NCBI RefSeq assembly: GCF_023284005.1
Contig: NZ_JAKIKS010000053.1
Span: forward strand, 1-36,346
DNA length: 36,346 bases
From: Shewanella surugensis
GTDB taxonomy: Bacteria; Pseudomonadota; Gammaproteobacteria; Enterobacterales; Shewanellaceae
Direction: 5' to 3'
Below, piece by piece: positions 5,819 to 15,938 of the stretch. A model generated the notes under the pieces. The model worked only from the letters and a program-made list of their open reading frames with translations. It had not been told where the DNA came from and did not search any database. The number at the start of each line of letters is the position of its first letter. The first letter of the stretch is position 1. The position numbers and the translations under genes were made by a program.

Positions 5819-8422
5819 TTATTGAAATAAATCATCGGCAGAATTATCGATAAATATGTTGCCTTCGTCATTGGTCTCTGTCGCGTATTCTGTAGGCTCT
5901 GTGCCTGCGACAAAGTATTCAAAGCGACTGGTATAATCGGTTTTGTGGCTGAGTTTGCCGCTGGCTAAATCGATACGCACAGAAATAATACCTGCTGGAG
6001 GTGAGGCGGGAATTTCAGGGGTACCTGCTAAGGCATTTTTCATGAATTCATTCCACGCCGGCCCCGCCGTTTTGGCCCCAGATTCGGCTTGAAATATTTG
6101 ACTCTTAGGCCCGTTGTTATCCCAACTTGTGCGTCCAAGCTCTTGGGCATGATCATCAAATCCAACCCAAACTGTGGTGGCTAAAGTGGGGTTGAAGCCA
6201 CTGAACCACGTATCGCGCGATTCGTTAGTCGTCCCTGTTTTTCCTGAGATGTCATGACGTTTCACATCTCGAGAAGCACGCCAAGCAGTCCCGTTCCAAC
6301 CGGTTCCTTTGCTCCAATTGCCTCCACCCCAAATGACACTTTTAAGAGCATCTGAAATAAGGAAGGCGGTTTGATGTGAAATAATTTGTGGTGCGAAACG
6401 GGCATCGATGCCACCACACTGATTGATACCAGCGGCATTTTTATTGTGTTGATCTTGCGGAGCAGTGGAAGTGCCGCTGTTTGGTGTCGTTAACACCTCA
6501 TTGTTAGTCATGGTATTGTTTTGAACCAACTGATTATTGCTGCTTAAATTATCACTGTTTACTGGATCATTTTCGACCGGTGTCGGGGTACAGGCCAGAG
6601 TTGGGTTGGCTTGTTCTATGACATCACCTGTTGCCGTTTCAATACGCTGAATATAGAAAGGCTCAACAAGATAACCGCCATTGGCAAATGTTGAAAAGGC
6701 GGTAACGACTTGGAGTGGCGTGACGGATGCTGAACCTAATGCGAGTGATTCATTTCGGGGCAGGTCGGCAGGATCAAATCCAAATTTTGTGAGCTCTTTG
6801 ATCGATGCATTTAAGCCGGAGTAACGCATGGTACGAACAGACATGACGTTAATTGACTGGGCTAAGCCTAGGCGTAAACGTGTGGGACCACCATAAACAT
6901 CGGGTGAGTTTTTAGGTCGCCATGCAATCCCTTGACGGGTATCGGGTTGGTTAATCGGAGCGTTATTGATGAGTGTCGCAAGTGTGTAGCCTTTTTCTAA
7001 TGCCGCAGTATAAATGAAAGGCTTAATATTTGAGCCTAATTGACGCTTGGCTTGGGTGACGCGATTATATTGGCTACGGAAGAAACTAAAGCCACCGACT
7101 AAGGCCTTAATCGCGCCGTCATGAGGTTCGATAGACACAATGGCACTGGATACCAGAGGTACTTGAGAAAGTTGCCAAATGGTGCTGTTATTTCTAATCC
7201 AGACTTGCTCACCTATGACTAATACATCGGTTGCCGCTTTAGGCGATGGACCTTGTTTTTTATGGGTAATAAAACGTCTGGCCCATTTAAGACCATCCCA
7301 AGGTAAGGTTAAACTTTCGCCTTTGGCAGTGAGGACGGTAGCTGTTTGTTCAGTGACAGCCATGACAGCTGCAGGCTGAAGCCCTTGAAAAGAAGTGGTT
7401 TTTTTGAGCTTTTCTGTGATTTCATCTATGCTGGGTGTGAGATCTGTCCACAAGACTTTAGTGCGGCCACGATAACCGTGACGCTGATCATAAGCATAAA
7501 CATTATCTCTGAGTGCCTGTTGTGCATCAAGCTGTAATGTAGAATCGATGGTGGTGTAGATATCATAGCCGCCGGTATAAGCTTCCTCTTCACCTAATTT
7601 GCTAACGAGATAGTCTCTCGCCATTTCAGCCATGTAAGGGGCATATAAGTCGATCTCTGCGCCATGATAAGTCGCCGTTAATGGTTGTTTAAGCGCATCA
7701 GTGTATTCGGTATCGTTGATATAGCCGACATCGTGCATTCTCATCAGTACCACGTTACGGCGGCTCAGTGCACGTGAACGAGATGTAATCGGGTTCATCG
7801 TGGAGGGGGCTTTAGGGAGCCCGGCAATCATGGCCATTTCTGGTAGGGTTAAATCGGCGACATCTTTACCATAATAAACTTGTGCGGCGGCTCCGACACC
7901 ATAGGCTCTTTGTCCAAGATAAATACGATTAACATAAAGGGTTAAAATTTCATCCTTGGTCAGTAATTGCTCAATATGGATAGAGATAAAAATCTCTTTT
8001 ATTTTTCGTATGAGGGTTTTATCGCGGGTTAAAAAGAAATTACGCGCGACTTGCATCGTAATCGTGCTGGCACCTTGTTTCTTTTTTCCCGTGGTTATCA
8101 TAACTAATGCGGCTCTGACTAAACCGATAGGATCGATGCCTTGATGCTCATAGAAACGATTGTCTTCTGTGGCAATAAAGGCTTGTAATAATGGCTTTGG
8201 AATATCTTGCAGTTCAAGCGGGATCCGTCTTTTCTCACCAAATTGCGAAATGAGTTTTCCGTCACTGGTGTAAATTCTAAGGGGGATTTGCAGCTTAACG
8301 GTTTTTAAAGTATTCACATCAGGAAGATCTGGCAGCACGTAATAATAGGCTGCAGTGATCGCTATAATGCCCAATAGAGCCAAGCTAAAAAAAGCAATTG
8401 TAAGACGTTTAAACCACTTCAC
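5819..8422 (-). CDS. mrcA: Penicillin-binding protein 1A (bifunctional class A PBP)
   Basis: An 867-residue inner-membrane peptidoglycan synthase. After a short cytoplasmic tail and a membrane anchor (residues 7-30), the GT51 glycosyltransferase domain carries the catalytic Glu86 in ATEDNRFYEHQG and GASTITMQVARN at 117-128. An OB-like insert (about 315-425) follows, then the transpeptidase domain with Ser464-x-x-Lys467 (GSNIKPF), Ser523-Ile-Asn525 and Lys728-Thr-Gly (KTG). A low-complexity Asn/Thr/Gln-rich segment (about 612-668) bracketed by Cys611 and Cys669 interrupts the transpeptidase domain; E. coli PBP1A has a variable insert in a similar place. The start is GTG at 8422, with TGGA upstream. 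It is divergent from pilM, as is usual for ponA/mrcA in this group. Its activator gene lpoA is in this same window. Confidence 0.97.
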   Translation of the reverse strand: MKWFKRLTIAFFSLALLGIIAITAAYYYVLPDLPDVNTLKTVKLQIPLRIYTSDGKLISQFGEKRRIPLELQDIPKPLLQAFIATEDNRFYEHQGIDPIGLVRAALVMITTGKKKQGASTITMQVARNFFLTRDKTLIRKIKEIFISIHIEQLLTKDEILTLYVNRIYLGQRAYGVGAAAQVYYGKDVADLTLPEMAMIAGLPKAPSTMNPITSRSRALSRRNVVLMRMHDVGYINDTEYTDALKQPLTATYHGAEIDLYAPYMAEMARDYLVSKLGEEEAYTGGYDIYTTIDSTLQLDAQQALRDNVYAYDQRHGYRGRTKVLWTDLTPSIDEITEKLKKTTSFQGLQPAAVMAVTEQTATVLTAKGESLTLPWDGLKWARRFITHKKQGPSPKAATDVLVIGEQVWIRNNSTIWQLSQVPLVSSAIVSIEPHDGAIKALVGGFSFFRSQYNRVTQAKRQLGSNIKPFIYTAALEKGYTLATLINNAPINQPDTRQGIAWRPKNSPDVYGGPTRLRLGLAQSINVMSVRTMRYSGLNASIKELTKFGFDPADLPRNESLALGSASVTPLQVVTAFSTFANGGYLVEPFYIQRIETATGDVIEQANPTLACTPTPVENDPVNSDNLSSNNQLVQNNTMTNNEVLTTPNSGTSTAPQDQHNKNAAGINQCGGIDARFAPQIISHQTAFLISDALKSVIWGGGNWSKGTGWNGTAWRASRDVKRHDISGKTGTTNESRDTWFSGFNPTLATTVWVGFDDHAQELGRTSWDNNGPKSQIFQAESGAKTAGPAWNEFMKNALAGTPEIPASPPAGIISVRIDLASGKLSHKTDYTSRFEYFVAGTEPTEYATETNDEGNIFIDNSADDLFQ

Positions 8423-8948
8423 CAGATAATTCCATCAAGAATAAATAAGCCCAGTAGTATATACCTAAGGTAGTTGAAGATGCCAGTTTACGCACTTAGC
8501 TGTCCTGTGAGTTCAAATGTGAGTGTTTTAAAATAACCTCAATAAAGCATTGCTTTTAGCAACTATTGACTGATGTGAAAATAGCAATTGTAAATATAAG
8601 TAATATTTTGTACAAATAGAATAACTGAAAGGAATGGTCTTTTGTTTTTTAAATATAAGATAACAATGTTTAATGCGATATATTTAATGCTATATCGTTG
8701 CTGGAGTAGAGGATGCTCTGTGTAAGCGCTATCAATTTTGTTGATAGAAATATTGATTAATGCGAATTATTTATCGTTAACTCTAAATTAAGGTGCGTTT
8801 ATTTTATTTTAGTAGTAGCTTGTTAAGATCTGTTGGACGTTGGTGATAACTTTTGCCGACCTTCGTATTGCGTTCATTGTCGTTCGACCTGATTGCTCCG
8901 TTTATGCCGTCCTATGTAAATCAGCCCTAACACTGATAGATAAAAGTG
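8423..8948. other. mrcA-pilM divergent intergenic region
   Basis: This 526-base AT-rich stretch has no ORF that looks real. It must contain the promoters of mrcA (minus) and the pil operon (plus). It includes a 7-bp-arm inverted repeat (8676-8682 with 8691-8697). A possible sigma-70 promoter toward pilM is listed separately. Confidence 0.5.
8820..8849 (+). promoter_or_regulatory. Possible sigma-70 promoter of pilMNOPQ
   Basis: TTGTTA (8820-8825) and TGATAA (8844-8849) are spaced by 18 bases, about 100 bases upstream of pilM. The match is moderate and unsupported by other evidence. Confidence 0.25.
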
Positions 8949-10073
8949 ATGAAAACTATGTCATCTGAGCAATGGCTTTCAAAAGTGGTTTGGTCAAAAT
9001 TTAAACCTTGGTTACACACTGCACCGCTAATGGTGGGGATTGACATCGGTTCTCACGAAGTCAAAGCCATCCTATTAAGCAAAAAAGAAAGGTCTTATCA
9101 TATCGTACGTCACGCAGCGATTCCTTTGATGAAAGGGACGGTGGTGGATCGAGAGATAAAAGACTTGAAGGCCTTAGTGGATGCTCTGAGTTTGATCAAA
9201 CGGGCGTTACCTAAAAATATCAAATTTGCTGCGGTGGCGGTATCAGGCTCCGCTGTGATTAATAAGGTGATTGAAATGGATGCTTCTTTGACTGAAGCTG
9301 AAATGGAGGCGCAAATTGAGCTAGAAGCCGAGAGCTTGATCCCTTATCCATTGAATGAAATTAGTATCGATTTTGAATTATTAGATCTTGAAAAAATTGA
9401 AGATGATAACGTAGAGGTGCTATTAAGTGCATGCAGAACGGACACTATAGATAGTCGAATTGATGCGTTAGATGATGTTAATTTAGAGGCTAAAGTCGTT
9501 GATATCGAAGGTTATGCCTTAGGTCGTACCTATGAATTTATTCGACATCAATTACCCAATGAAGGTTATCACAGCGTCACCGCCATGATTGATGTAGGGG
9601 CAAATATGTTAACGCTAGCCATGATTGAAGAGGGGGAAACTGTGTTTGTTCGTGGTCAAGATACAGGGGGAGACGCTTACACTCAAGCCATCATGTCCAC
9701 TTATGGCTTGACTTATGATAAGGCAGAAAAAGCAAAAATATTGGGTGAGTTGCCTTTAGCGTATAAAGAAGAGGTGTTATTGCCGTTTCAAATGCAACTA
9801 TTACAAAAAATTAAGCATATTTTACAGCTGTATTATACGGTGAGCGAGCGAGAGCGGATTGACTATATTGTGTTATGTGGAGGCGGTGCCTGTATTGAAG
9901 GTCTCGTGGAGAGAATAAAAGTTGATCTTAATATTGATACCATGATAGCGGATCCCTTTACGGGGCACTTGGAAGCATCGAGTCCCATTAAAAAACAACT
10001 TCAATCACAAATGGCTAAATACATGTTGGCTTGCGGATTGGCATTGAGAAGTTATGGCCAATGGCCAATATGA
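8949..10073 (+). CDS. pilM: Type IV pilus assembly protein PilM (actin-like)
   Basis: A cytoplasmic actin/FtsA-like ATPase that binds the N-terminal tail of PilN and links the pilus alignment subcomplex to the cytoplasmic motors. The phosphate-1 motif GIDIGSHEVKAILL lies near residue 30, IDVGANML near 215 is the second nucleotide motif, and VLCGGGACIEGLVERI near 315 is the adenosine motif. Length is about 374 residues, with about 20 extra at the N-terminus compared with Pseudomonas PilM. GTG at 8946 directly precedes ATG at 8949, and another ATG lies at 8958; Shine-Dalgarno signals are weak, so the start is uncertain by a few codons. It is first in pilMNOPQ, 71 bases before pilN. Confidence 0.95.
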   Translation: MKTMSSEQWLSKVVWSKFKPWLHTAPLMVGIDIGSHEVKAILLSKKERSYHIVRHAAIPLMKGTVVDREIKDLKALVDALSLIKRALPKNIKFAAVAVSGSAVINKVIEMDASLTEAEMEAQIELEAESLIPYPLNEISIDFELLDLEKIEDDNVEVLLSACRTDTIDSRIDALDDVNLEAKVVDIEGYALGRTYEFIRHQLPNEGYHSVTAMIDVGANMLTLAMIEEGETVFVRGQDTGGDAYTQAIMSTYGLTYDKAEKAKILGELPLAYKEEVLLPFQMQLLQKIKHILQLYYTVSERERIDYIVLCGGGACIEGLVERIKVDLNIDTMIADPFTGHLEASSPIKKQLQSQMAKYMLACGLALRSYGQWPI

Positions 10074-10144
10074 ATCGATAAAATACATGAGTGCGTTAAT
10101 TTTAATAATTGGGTTAAGAAAGAGAAAGATAGCACAGGGATTGT

Positions 10145-10732
10145 ATGGCAAATATTAATTTATTACCTTGGCGTGAAGAAGCGAGAGAACAACGAAAAAA
10201 AGATTATTTCCGGGTCTTATTGTTGGTTTTTTTAGTCTCTGTATTGGTCAGTTATCTTTCTTTACTCGTGGTTAAAGGAATGATTTCGGAGCAGAAGGGA
10301 CGTAATGACTATTTACAATCTGAAATTAATTTTCTTGATAAACAGATTGGTGATATCCAATTAATTCGTGTGCGTAAAAAAGATATTGAGCGCCGCACCG
10401 ATATTATTTTGAACCTTCAGCAAGCCAGAAACTTACCCACACGGGTGCTCGATGAGCTCGTCAGGGTCGTACCAGCGGGAGTGTATTTATCGAGCATTAA
10501 AAAAGAGGGGTCTCAATTGTTGATTGAAGGGCGAAGTGAGTCAAATAATCATGTGGCTAATATGATGCGTCAGGTGAAGGCATCGAAATGGCTACAGGAT
10601 CCCAATATGCAATTAATTGCAGTGCATGATGAAGCCTCTCGTCAATTACAACGTTTTATTTTGAATGTCACGGTTGTTAATGCTGCTGCCGTGAAGCCCG
10701 TCGAAGAGATTCGCTCAAGGGAGCGTCCATGA
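10145..10732 (+). CDS. pilN: Type IV pilus assembly protein PilN
   Basis: A bitopic inner-membrane protein of the alignment subcomplex. The cytoplasmic tail holds the PilM-binding motif INLLPWREE (residues 4-12), a membrane helix spans about 24-46, and a coiled coil plus ferredoxin-like periplasmic domain, which pairs with PilO, follows. Length is 195 residues, normal for the family. CAGGGA precedes the ATG. It overlaps pilO by 4 bases (ATGA), implying translational coupling and balanced production of the PilN-PilO heterodimer. Confidence 0.96.
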   Translation: MANINLLPWREEAREQRKKDYFRVLLLVFLVSVLVSYLSLLVVKGMISEQKGRNDYLQSEINFLDKQIGDIQLIRVRKKDIERRTDIILNLQQARNLPTRVLDELVRVVPAGVYLSSIKKEGSQLLIEGRSESNNHVANMMRQVKASKWLQDPNMQLIAVHDEASRQLQRFILNVTVVNAAAVKPVEEIRSRERP

Positions 10733-11358
10733 GAATTGATTTTGAGCAGTTTAAGGATGTTGATTTTGAGAATGTCGGTGGCTGGCCCAAAGCCGTTAAG
10801 GTCTTTTTTGGATTGTTAGTGGCAACGTCAGTGTTTATTGCCAGTTATTTTCTAGTGATCGCTGATGCTAAAAATGAATTGGGCACTATGCAAGGGCAAG
10901 AGGGGGCTCTTAAAGCCTCCTTTAAAAATAAGTATCAACTTGCCGCTAATTTAGCCCATTATCGAGAGCAGCTGGCTTTGATGGAGGTTCAATTTGCTAA
11001 ATTATTAAAGATGTTGCCGTCAGAAAATGAAATGCCTGGCCTTATTGATGATGTCACTTTTGTGGCGACGGATACTGGACTTAAGATCCATAGTTTAGAG
11101 TGGGGGGCCGAGTTACAGCAAGATTTTTATATTGAATTTCCCATTAAAATCTTAGTGAGCGGTGATTATCATGAGTTAGGTTATTTTGTCAGTGGTGTGG
11201 CTAAATTGCCTCGTATTGTGAGCTTACACGACTTTACTCTTAAAAAAGGAGGGCATGGTGGTTTAGAAATGCAAATGTTAGCTAAAACATATCGTTTTAA
11301 AGAGGGCGCTGATTTAAAAGATGGAAAAAAGGCTAAGAAGAAAAAGGTTAAAAAATGA
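10729..11358 (+). CDS. pilO: Type IV pilus assembly protein PilO
   Basis: A bitopic inner-membrane partner of PilN: short cytoplasmic N-terminus, membrane helix about residues 24-45, coiled coil (about 50-95) and a ferredoxin-like periplasmic domain. Length is 209 residues. The C-terminus ends in a strongly basic Lys-rich tail (about 14 residues), longer than I expect from the Pseudomonas protein. It starts in the ATGA overlap with pilN, and its stop overlaps the pilP start in the same way (ATGATG at 11355). Confidence 0.95.
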   Translation: MRIDFEQFKDVDFENVGGWPKAVKVFFGLLVATSVFIASYFLVIADAKNELGTMQGQEGALKASFKNKYQLAANLAHYREQLALMEVQFAKLLKMLPSENEMPGLIDDVTFVATDTGLKIHSLEWGAELQQDFYIEFPIKILVSGDYHELGYFVSGVAKLPRIVSLHDFTLKKGGHGGLEMQMLAKTYRFKEGADLKDGKKAKKKKVKK

Positions 11359-11897
11359 TGAAAATAAAATCACTGTCTTTTTGTTTTTTGTGTCCGATAT
11401 TTTTTAATCTTGGCTGTAGTGATAAAGGGGATTTGGAACAATTTGTGACGGATACCAAGAAGAAACATACTGCTCACATCGCGCCATTGAAGGCCGCACC
11501 TCAATTTGAACATTTTGACTATTCAGGTAAGGGCATGCGGAGTCCTTATGTGCTTCCGGTGCGAAAATTAACAGAAGAAGTGGTTGATAGAACAAAAAAT
11601 TGTTTACAACCTGAGCTTAATAGGCAAAAAACCAATCTTGAGACTTATGCATTGGATAATCTAAAAATGCGTGGTTCGTTAACGGATCCACATTTAGGGG
11701 CTAAACCCGTTATTTGGGCCTTAATTGAAACCCATGATGGTCAGGTTCACCGCTTATCTGTTGGTGATTACTTAGGGCTCTATCATGGGGAAATTGCCGT
11801 TATCACGGAGACAAATATTGAAATAATCGAACTCATTCCTGATGGTGGAGGGTGTTGGACACATAGAAGTAGCCACATGGCATTAGTTGATGAGTAA
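11355..11897 (+). CDS. pilP: Type IV pilus lipoprotein PilP
   Basis: An inner-membrane lipoprotein that binds the PilNO heterodimer and the N0/N1 domains of secretin PilQ. The signal has lipobox NLGC (Cys21). A flexible linker and a C-terminal beta-sandwich homology domain follow (about 105-175), with the typical GDYLGLYHGEI stretch. Length is 180 residues. Two ATGs in a row (11355 and 11358) overlap the pilO stop; either may be used. The gap to pilQ is 55 bases. Confidence 0.95.
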   Translation: MMKIKSLSFCFLCPIFFNLGCSDKGDLEQFVTDTKKKHTAHIAPLKAAPQFEHFDYSGKGMRSPYVLPVRKLTEEVVDRTKNCLQPELNRQKTNLETYALDNLKMRGSLTDPHLGAKPVIWALIETHDGQVHRLSVGDYLGLYHGEIAVITETNIEIIELIPDGGGCWTHRSSHMALVDE

Positions 11898-11952
11898 GTG
11901 TGATCAGTCTTGATCTCAGTATAAATTAAGAGCAGATTTCAGGGAAAGAATA

Positions 11953-13953
11953 ATGATGAAAAAAGGTTTTCTCTATAGTTTTATTTTACTTTTATTCGGT
12001 ATGAGTGTTTCCGCTTATGGCGAGAATCGGCTCATGGATGTGAAGTACCAAGATCAATTAGTCCATCAATTTGTATTGGAGTTGACGTTTGAAGCGCCAT
12101 TATCTTCAGGGCCCAAAACGAGACTGCATACTGATCCTGCGCAAATCATATTAAGTTTTGATAATAGTGTTTCGAATTTAATTAAGAATAAATTATTAAT
12201 AGGTCGAATGGGAGTAGAGTCGATACAGACAGCTGAAAGGGGAAATACACTAGATGTCATTATTGATTTATACAAAATACAAGCGTATGAAGAAAAGTTA
12301 GAAGGAAATCGTTACCAATTAACGATTAATGATGAGCAGATGGCAGTTAATAAGAGTCGATCTTTTATTAATAAAATCGAAAAGATTGATTTTAAAAGAA
12401 CGGATAGTGGTGGTGGTGAGATCGATATTTATTTTCGTGAGACGCATATTGCAGCTAATTTACAGCAGTTAGGCACTCAGCTGGAGCTGCAATTATACAA
12501 TACCGATATTAGCTCCGATTTACTTTATACCCTAGATGTGCAAGATTTTGCGACACCTGTGATGAACTTCGAAACGTTTAAAGATGCCAATATGACATCG
12601 TTTAGCATTAAGGTTTCTGGGGATTATCGTTATCGTTCCGAACAGGAAGGGCGATTATTGAAAATTATTATTGATAAGGATTTGCATCAGGGGATGGGCA
12701 GTGAGCCAAAGAAATATACCGGGCGGACCTTATCACTTAATTTTCAAAATATTTCAGTCAATAAAGTGTTACAGATCATCGCCGATTACAATAAATTTAA
12801 TTTAGTGACAACGGATACGGTTAAGGGGGATATCACCCTACATTTAGATGATGTGCCTTGGGACCAAGCGTTAGATTTAATATTACAATCCAAAGGCTTA
12901 GATAAACGTATCGAAGGGAATATCTTATTGGTGGCCCCCAGTGAGGAAATCGCATTACGTGAAAGCCAAATGCTAAAAAATAAACAAAACATTATCCAGT
13001 TGTCGACACTTTACTCTGAATATATTCAAATTAATTATGCAAAAGCGAGTGATATCGCCACATTACTGAAAAGTGATACTTCAAGTTTACTTTCTCCAAG
13101 AGGCAGTGTGGCCGTTGATGAACGAACCAATACATTATTGATAAAAGATACCGAGGATAGTTTAGATAATATCCATCGTTTGGTGGAAGTGTTAGATATT
13201 CCTATTAAGCAAGTATTGATTGAATCTCGAGTGGTCACGGTCAGAGATAATGTCAGTGAAGATTTGGGGATCCGTTGGGGAATAACCGATGAGCAAGGCG
13301 ATTTTGGGACATCAGGAACCATTGCTGGGGCTGAAAAAATCACCAATGGTGAAGTGCCGCCGATTGCTGAACGGTTGAATGTTAATTTGCCCGCGAATCC
13401 CATCGGATTGAATCCAACCAGTATTGCTTTTCATGTAGCTAAGCTGACTGATGGCACGATTCTAGATTTAGAATTGACGGCGCTTGAGCAAGAAGATAAA
13501 GCCGAAATTATTTCGAGTCCACGATTAATCACTGCTAATCAAAAAGCCGCTTATATTGAACAAGGTGTTGAAATTCCTTATGAAGAGTCGACTTCTAGCG
13601 GAGCCACTTCAGTGACCTATAAAAAAGCGGTATTATCGTTAAGTGTGACCCCACAAATTACCCCAGATAATCGCGTTATTTTGGATTTGGCGATCACTAA
13701 TGATACCCCCAGTTTTGATACTGAAGGCGGTTTGACTATTGACACTCAGCGTATTAGTACACAAGTTTTGGTTAATCATGGTGAAACTATCGTATTAGGT
13801 GGGATTTATCAGAAAAGTATGATCAATAGCTCGAGTCGCGTTCCTATTCTTGGTGATATACCTTATTTGGGTTTTTTCTTTAGAAATAGTTCTAAAAGTA
13901 ATGAAAGGCGAGAGTTACTTATTTTTGTGACGCCAAAAATCATTTCAGAATAA
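11953..13953 (+). CDS. pilQ: Type IV pilus outer-membrane secretin PilQ
   Basis: A 666-residue secretin through which the pilus leaves the cell. Order seen: signal peptide (about 1-23), two AMIN-like peptidoglycan-binding regions (about 25-110 and 135-235), an STN/N0 domain (about 260-330, GRTLSLNFQNISVNKVLQII), an N1 domain (about 345-420) and the secretin barrel (about 450-665). The barrel carries the family hallmark VPILGDIPYLGFFF near the C-terminus. The start ATG ATG is preceded by AGGGAAAG. It is the last gene of the pil operon; no clear intrinsic terminator follows, so some read-through to aroK is possible. Confidence 0.97.
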   Translation: MMKKGFLYSFILLLFGMSVSAYGENRLMDVKYQDQLVHQFVLELTFEAPLSSGPKTRLHTDPAQIILSFDNSVSNLIKNKLLIGRMGVESIQTAERGNTLDVIIDLYKIQAYEEKLEGNRYQLTINDEQMAVNKSRSFINKIEKIDFKRTDSGGGEIDIYFRETHIAANLQQLGTQLELQLYNTDISSDLLYTLDVQDFATPVMNFETFKDANMTSFSIKVSGDYRYRSEQEGRLLKIIIDKDLHQGMGSEPKKYTGRTLSLNFQNISVNKVLQIIADYNKFNLVTTDTVKGDITLHLDDVPWDQALDLILQSKGLDKRIEGNILLVAPSEEIALRESQMLKNKQNIIQLSTLYSEYIQINYAKASDIATLLKSDTSSLLSPRGSVAVDERTNTLLIKDTEDSLDNIHRLVEVLDIPIKQVLIESRVVTVRDNVSEDLGIRWGITDEQGDFGTSGTIAGAEKITNGEVPPIAERLNVNLPANPIGLNPTSIAFHVAKLTDGTILDLELTALEQEDKAEIISSPRLITANQKAAYIEQGVEIPYEESTSSGATSVTYKKAVLSLSVTPQITPDNRVILDLAITNDTPSFDTEGGLTIDTQRISTQVLVNHGETIVLGGIYQKSMINSSSRVPILGDIPYLGFFFRNSSKSNERRELLIFVTPKIISE

Positions 13954-14321
13954 TAATCTAAAATAATGAAAAGAGAAACGATGCAAAGTGACTTTTGTGC
14001 TAGCATGTTAAGGACGTTATCTTGTTCTTTATAGTACTTAAGGTCAGTATTCTCTCTAAAGTGCTATTCTTTACAATCTGAGTATTTCAAAAAGATCAAC
14101 TTCCTGTATAAATTTACATGTCCTAAGGTGTTGATTTTAAGATAGTCCATTGGGTTTCTTTAGGCATTTTGAAGAGAATTCAATTTCACTGCTTGCCTTT
14201 GATGCTATTTAACTGAGATAATCAGTGGTCAAGTCTCAAGCGAGCAAGGTAACATTTAAGGTCGGTTTTATTTTTCAAATCGATGTAGGCAAACTTCATA
14301 TAAGATTCAGACGTATAAGAA
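13954..14321. other. pilQ-aroK intergenic region
   Basis: This 368-base stretch has no believable gene and no strong terminator. It likely carries the aroK promoter; the best sigma-70-like pair is at 14193-14222. Confidence 0.5.
14193..14222 (+). promoter_or_regulatory. Possible promoter of the aroK operon
   Basis: TTGCCT (14193-14198) and GATAAT (14217-14222) have an 18-base spacer, 100 bases before the aroK ATG. The match is moderate. Confidence 0.3.
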
Positions 14322-14837
14322 ATGGCCGAAAAACGTAATATTTTTCTAGTAGGACCTATGGGCGCAGGTAAAAGCACCATTGGTCGACATCTAGCGCAGA
14401 TGCTGCACTTAGAGTTCCACGATTCAGATCAAGAGATTGAAAGCCGCACTGGTGCGGACATTGCGTGGGTTTTTGATGTCGAAGGTGAAGAAGGTTTTCG
14501 CGTTCGTGAAACACAAGTCGTCGCTGACTTAACTGAAAAGCAAGGAATTGTATTAGCGACTGGAGGCGGCTCAATCCAAAGTAAGGAGATCAGAAATAAT
14601 CTGTCTGCTCGCGGGATAGTCGTGTACTTGGAAACAACGATTGATAAGCAAGTTGCGCGTACTCAGCGTGATAAGCGTCGTCCTTTGTTACAAGTAGATG
14701 ATCCAAGAGAAGTTTTAGAAAATTTAGCTGCGATCCGTAATCCACTTTACGAAGAAATTGCTGACGTTATCGTGAAAACCGATGAACAGAGTGCAAAAGT
14801 TGTCGCAAATCAAATTATTGAACAGCTAGGTTTTTAA
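14322..14837 (+). CDS. aroK: Shikimate kinase I
   Basis: Phosphorylates shikimate to shikimate 3-phosphate with ATP, the fifth step of the chorismate pathway. It is a 171-residue P-loop kinase: Walker [10 protein letters not shown] at 11-19, shikimate-binding DSDQEIE with Asp34/Asp36, GGG at 81-83, and lid DKRRPLL with Arg119/Arg120. AroK is usually the constitutive isozyme and heads an aroK-aroB-damX-dam operon, as here. Only 3 bases separate it from aroB. Confidence 0.97.
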   Translation: MAEKRNIFLVGPMGAGKSTIGRHLAQMLHLEFHDSDQEIESRTGADIAWVFDVEGEEGFRVRETQVVADLTEKQGIVLATGGGSIQSKEIRNNLSARGIVVYLETTIDKQVARTQRDKRRPLLQVDDPREVLENLAAIRNPLYEEIADVIVKTDEQSAKVVANQIIEQLGF

Positions 14838-14840
14838 ATC

Positions 14841-15920
14841 ATGACAAAACAAATTCAGGTTGAGCTTGGTACTCGTAGTTACTCGATAGTGATTGACCGG
14901 AATTTGATGAGTAATGGTGAGGTTATTACTCACCATCTCGAAAACAAAAAAGTCTTGATTGTGACTAATTCGACAATCGCGCCCTTGTATCTTGAAAAAG
15001 TACAAACTTTGTTAGCTAATTCTCTGCTTGTTGAGCCTGTTATTCTTCCGGATGGCGAGCAATACAAGACATTGGAGCAAATGGACGCGATTTTCACTTC
15101 CCTTTTAAAACAAAATTTAGGCCGTGATACGGTTTTGGTGGCGTTGGGGGGAGGGGTTATTGGTGATATGACTGGATTTGCTGCGGCTTCATATCAGCGC
15201 GGTGTCGATTTTATCCAAATTCCAACCACTTTATTAGCGCAAGTTGATTCTTCTGTTGGTGGGAAAACCGCAGTTAATCATGTTCTTGGAAAGAATATGA
15301 TAGGGGCTTTCTATCAGCCAAAGTTAGTCATGATCGATACTGATTTTTTGTCCACCCTTCCTGTAAAAGAATTTTCGGCGGGTATGGCTGAGGTGATTAA
15401 GTATGGGATCATTTGGGATCAAGCATTTTTTGTTTGGCTTGAGGGGCATGTTGAAGAGTTAAAATCTCTTGATAATGAATCGCTTAAGTATGCTATTGGT
15501 CGCTGTTGTGACATTAAGGCTGAGGTCGTTGCATTAGATGAAACAGAACAATCTGTTCGTGCTTTGTTAAATCTGGGGCATACTTTTGGTCATGCTATTG
15601 AAGCTGAAATGGGGTATGGTGTTTGGTTGCATGGTGAAGCCGTTGCGGCGGGGACAGTATTAGCGGCAAAAACAGCGGTTAAAATGGGCTTGATCCAAGA
15701 GAGTGTTCTTGAGCGTATTTGTGCGTTATTTACTGCTTTTGATTTGCCTGTTACAGCGCCTGAATCGATGAACTTTTCAGATTTTATCAAGCATATGCAA
15801 CGTGATAAGAAAGTTCAACAAGGGAAGATTAGGTTAGTTTTACCTAACGCCATTGGCCGAGCTGGTATTTATAGTGACGTCAGTAAAGCCATACTTAGAG
15901 AGGTCATTGGCGGCGCATAA
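14841..15920 (+). CDS. aroB: 3-dehydroquinate synthase
   Basis: Converts DAHP to 3-dehydroquinate using NAD+ and a divalent metal, the second step of the chorismate pathway. Length is 359 residues. The NAD-binding region has [13 protein letters not shown] near 105-117 and [17 protein letters not shown] near 130-146. The metal ligands correspond to the Glu in AEVIKYG, the His in [10 protein letters not shown] and the His in [10 protein letters not shown]. It is second in the aroK-aroB-damX-dam operon. Confidence 0.97.
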   Translation: MTKQIQVELGTRSYSIVIDRNLMSNGEVITHHLENKKVLIVTNSTIAPLYLEKVQTLLANSLLVEPVILPDGEQYKTLEQMDAIFTSLLKQNLGRDTVLVALGGGVIGDMTGFAAASYQRGVDFIQIPTTLLAQVDSSVGGKTAVNHVLGKNMIGAFYQPKLVMIDTDFLSTLPVKEFSAGMAEVIKYGIIWDQAFFVWLEGHVEELKSLDNESLKYAIGRCCDIKAEVVALDETEQSVRALLNLGHTFGHAIEAEMGYGVWLHGEAVAAGTVLAAKTAVKMGLIQESVLERICALFTAFDLPVTAPESMNFSDFIKHMQRDKKVQQGKIRLVLPNAIGRAGIYSDVSKAILREVIGGA

Positions 15921-15938
15921 CTTGAATATGGATAACAA

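Noticed and set aside
13035..13403. Minus-strand ORF of 122 codons inside pilQ
   Set aside because: Antisense shadow of a well-supported secretin gene.
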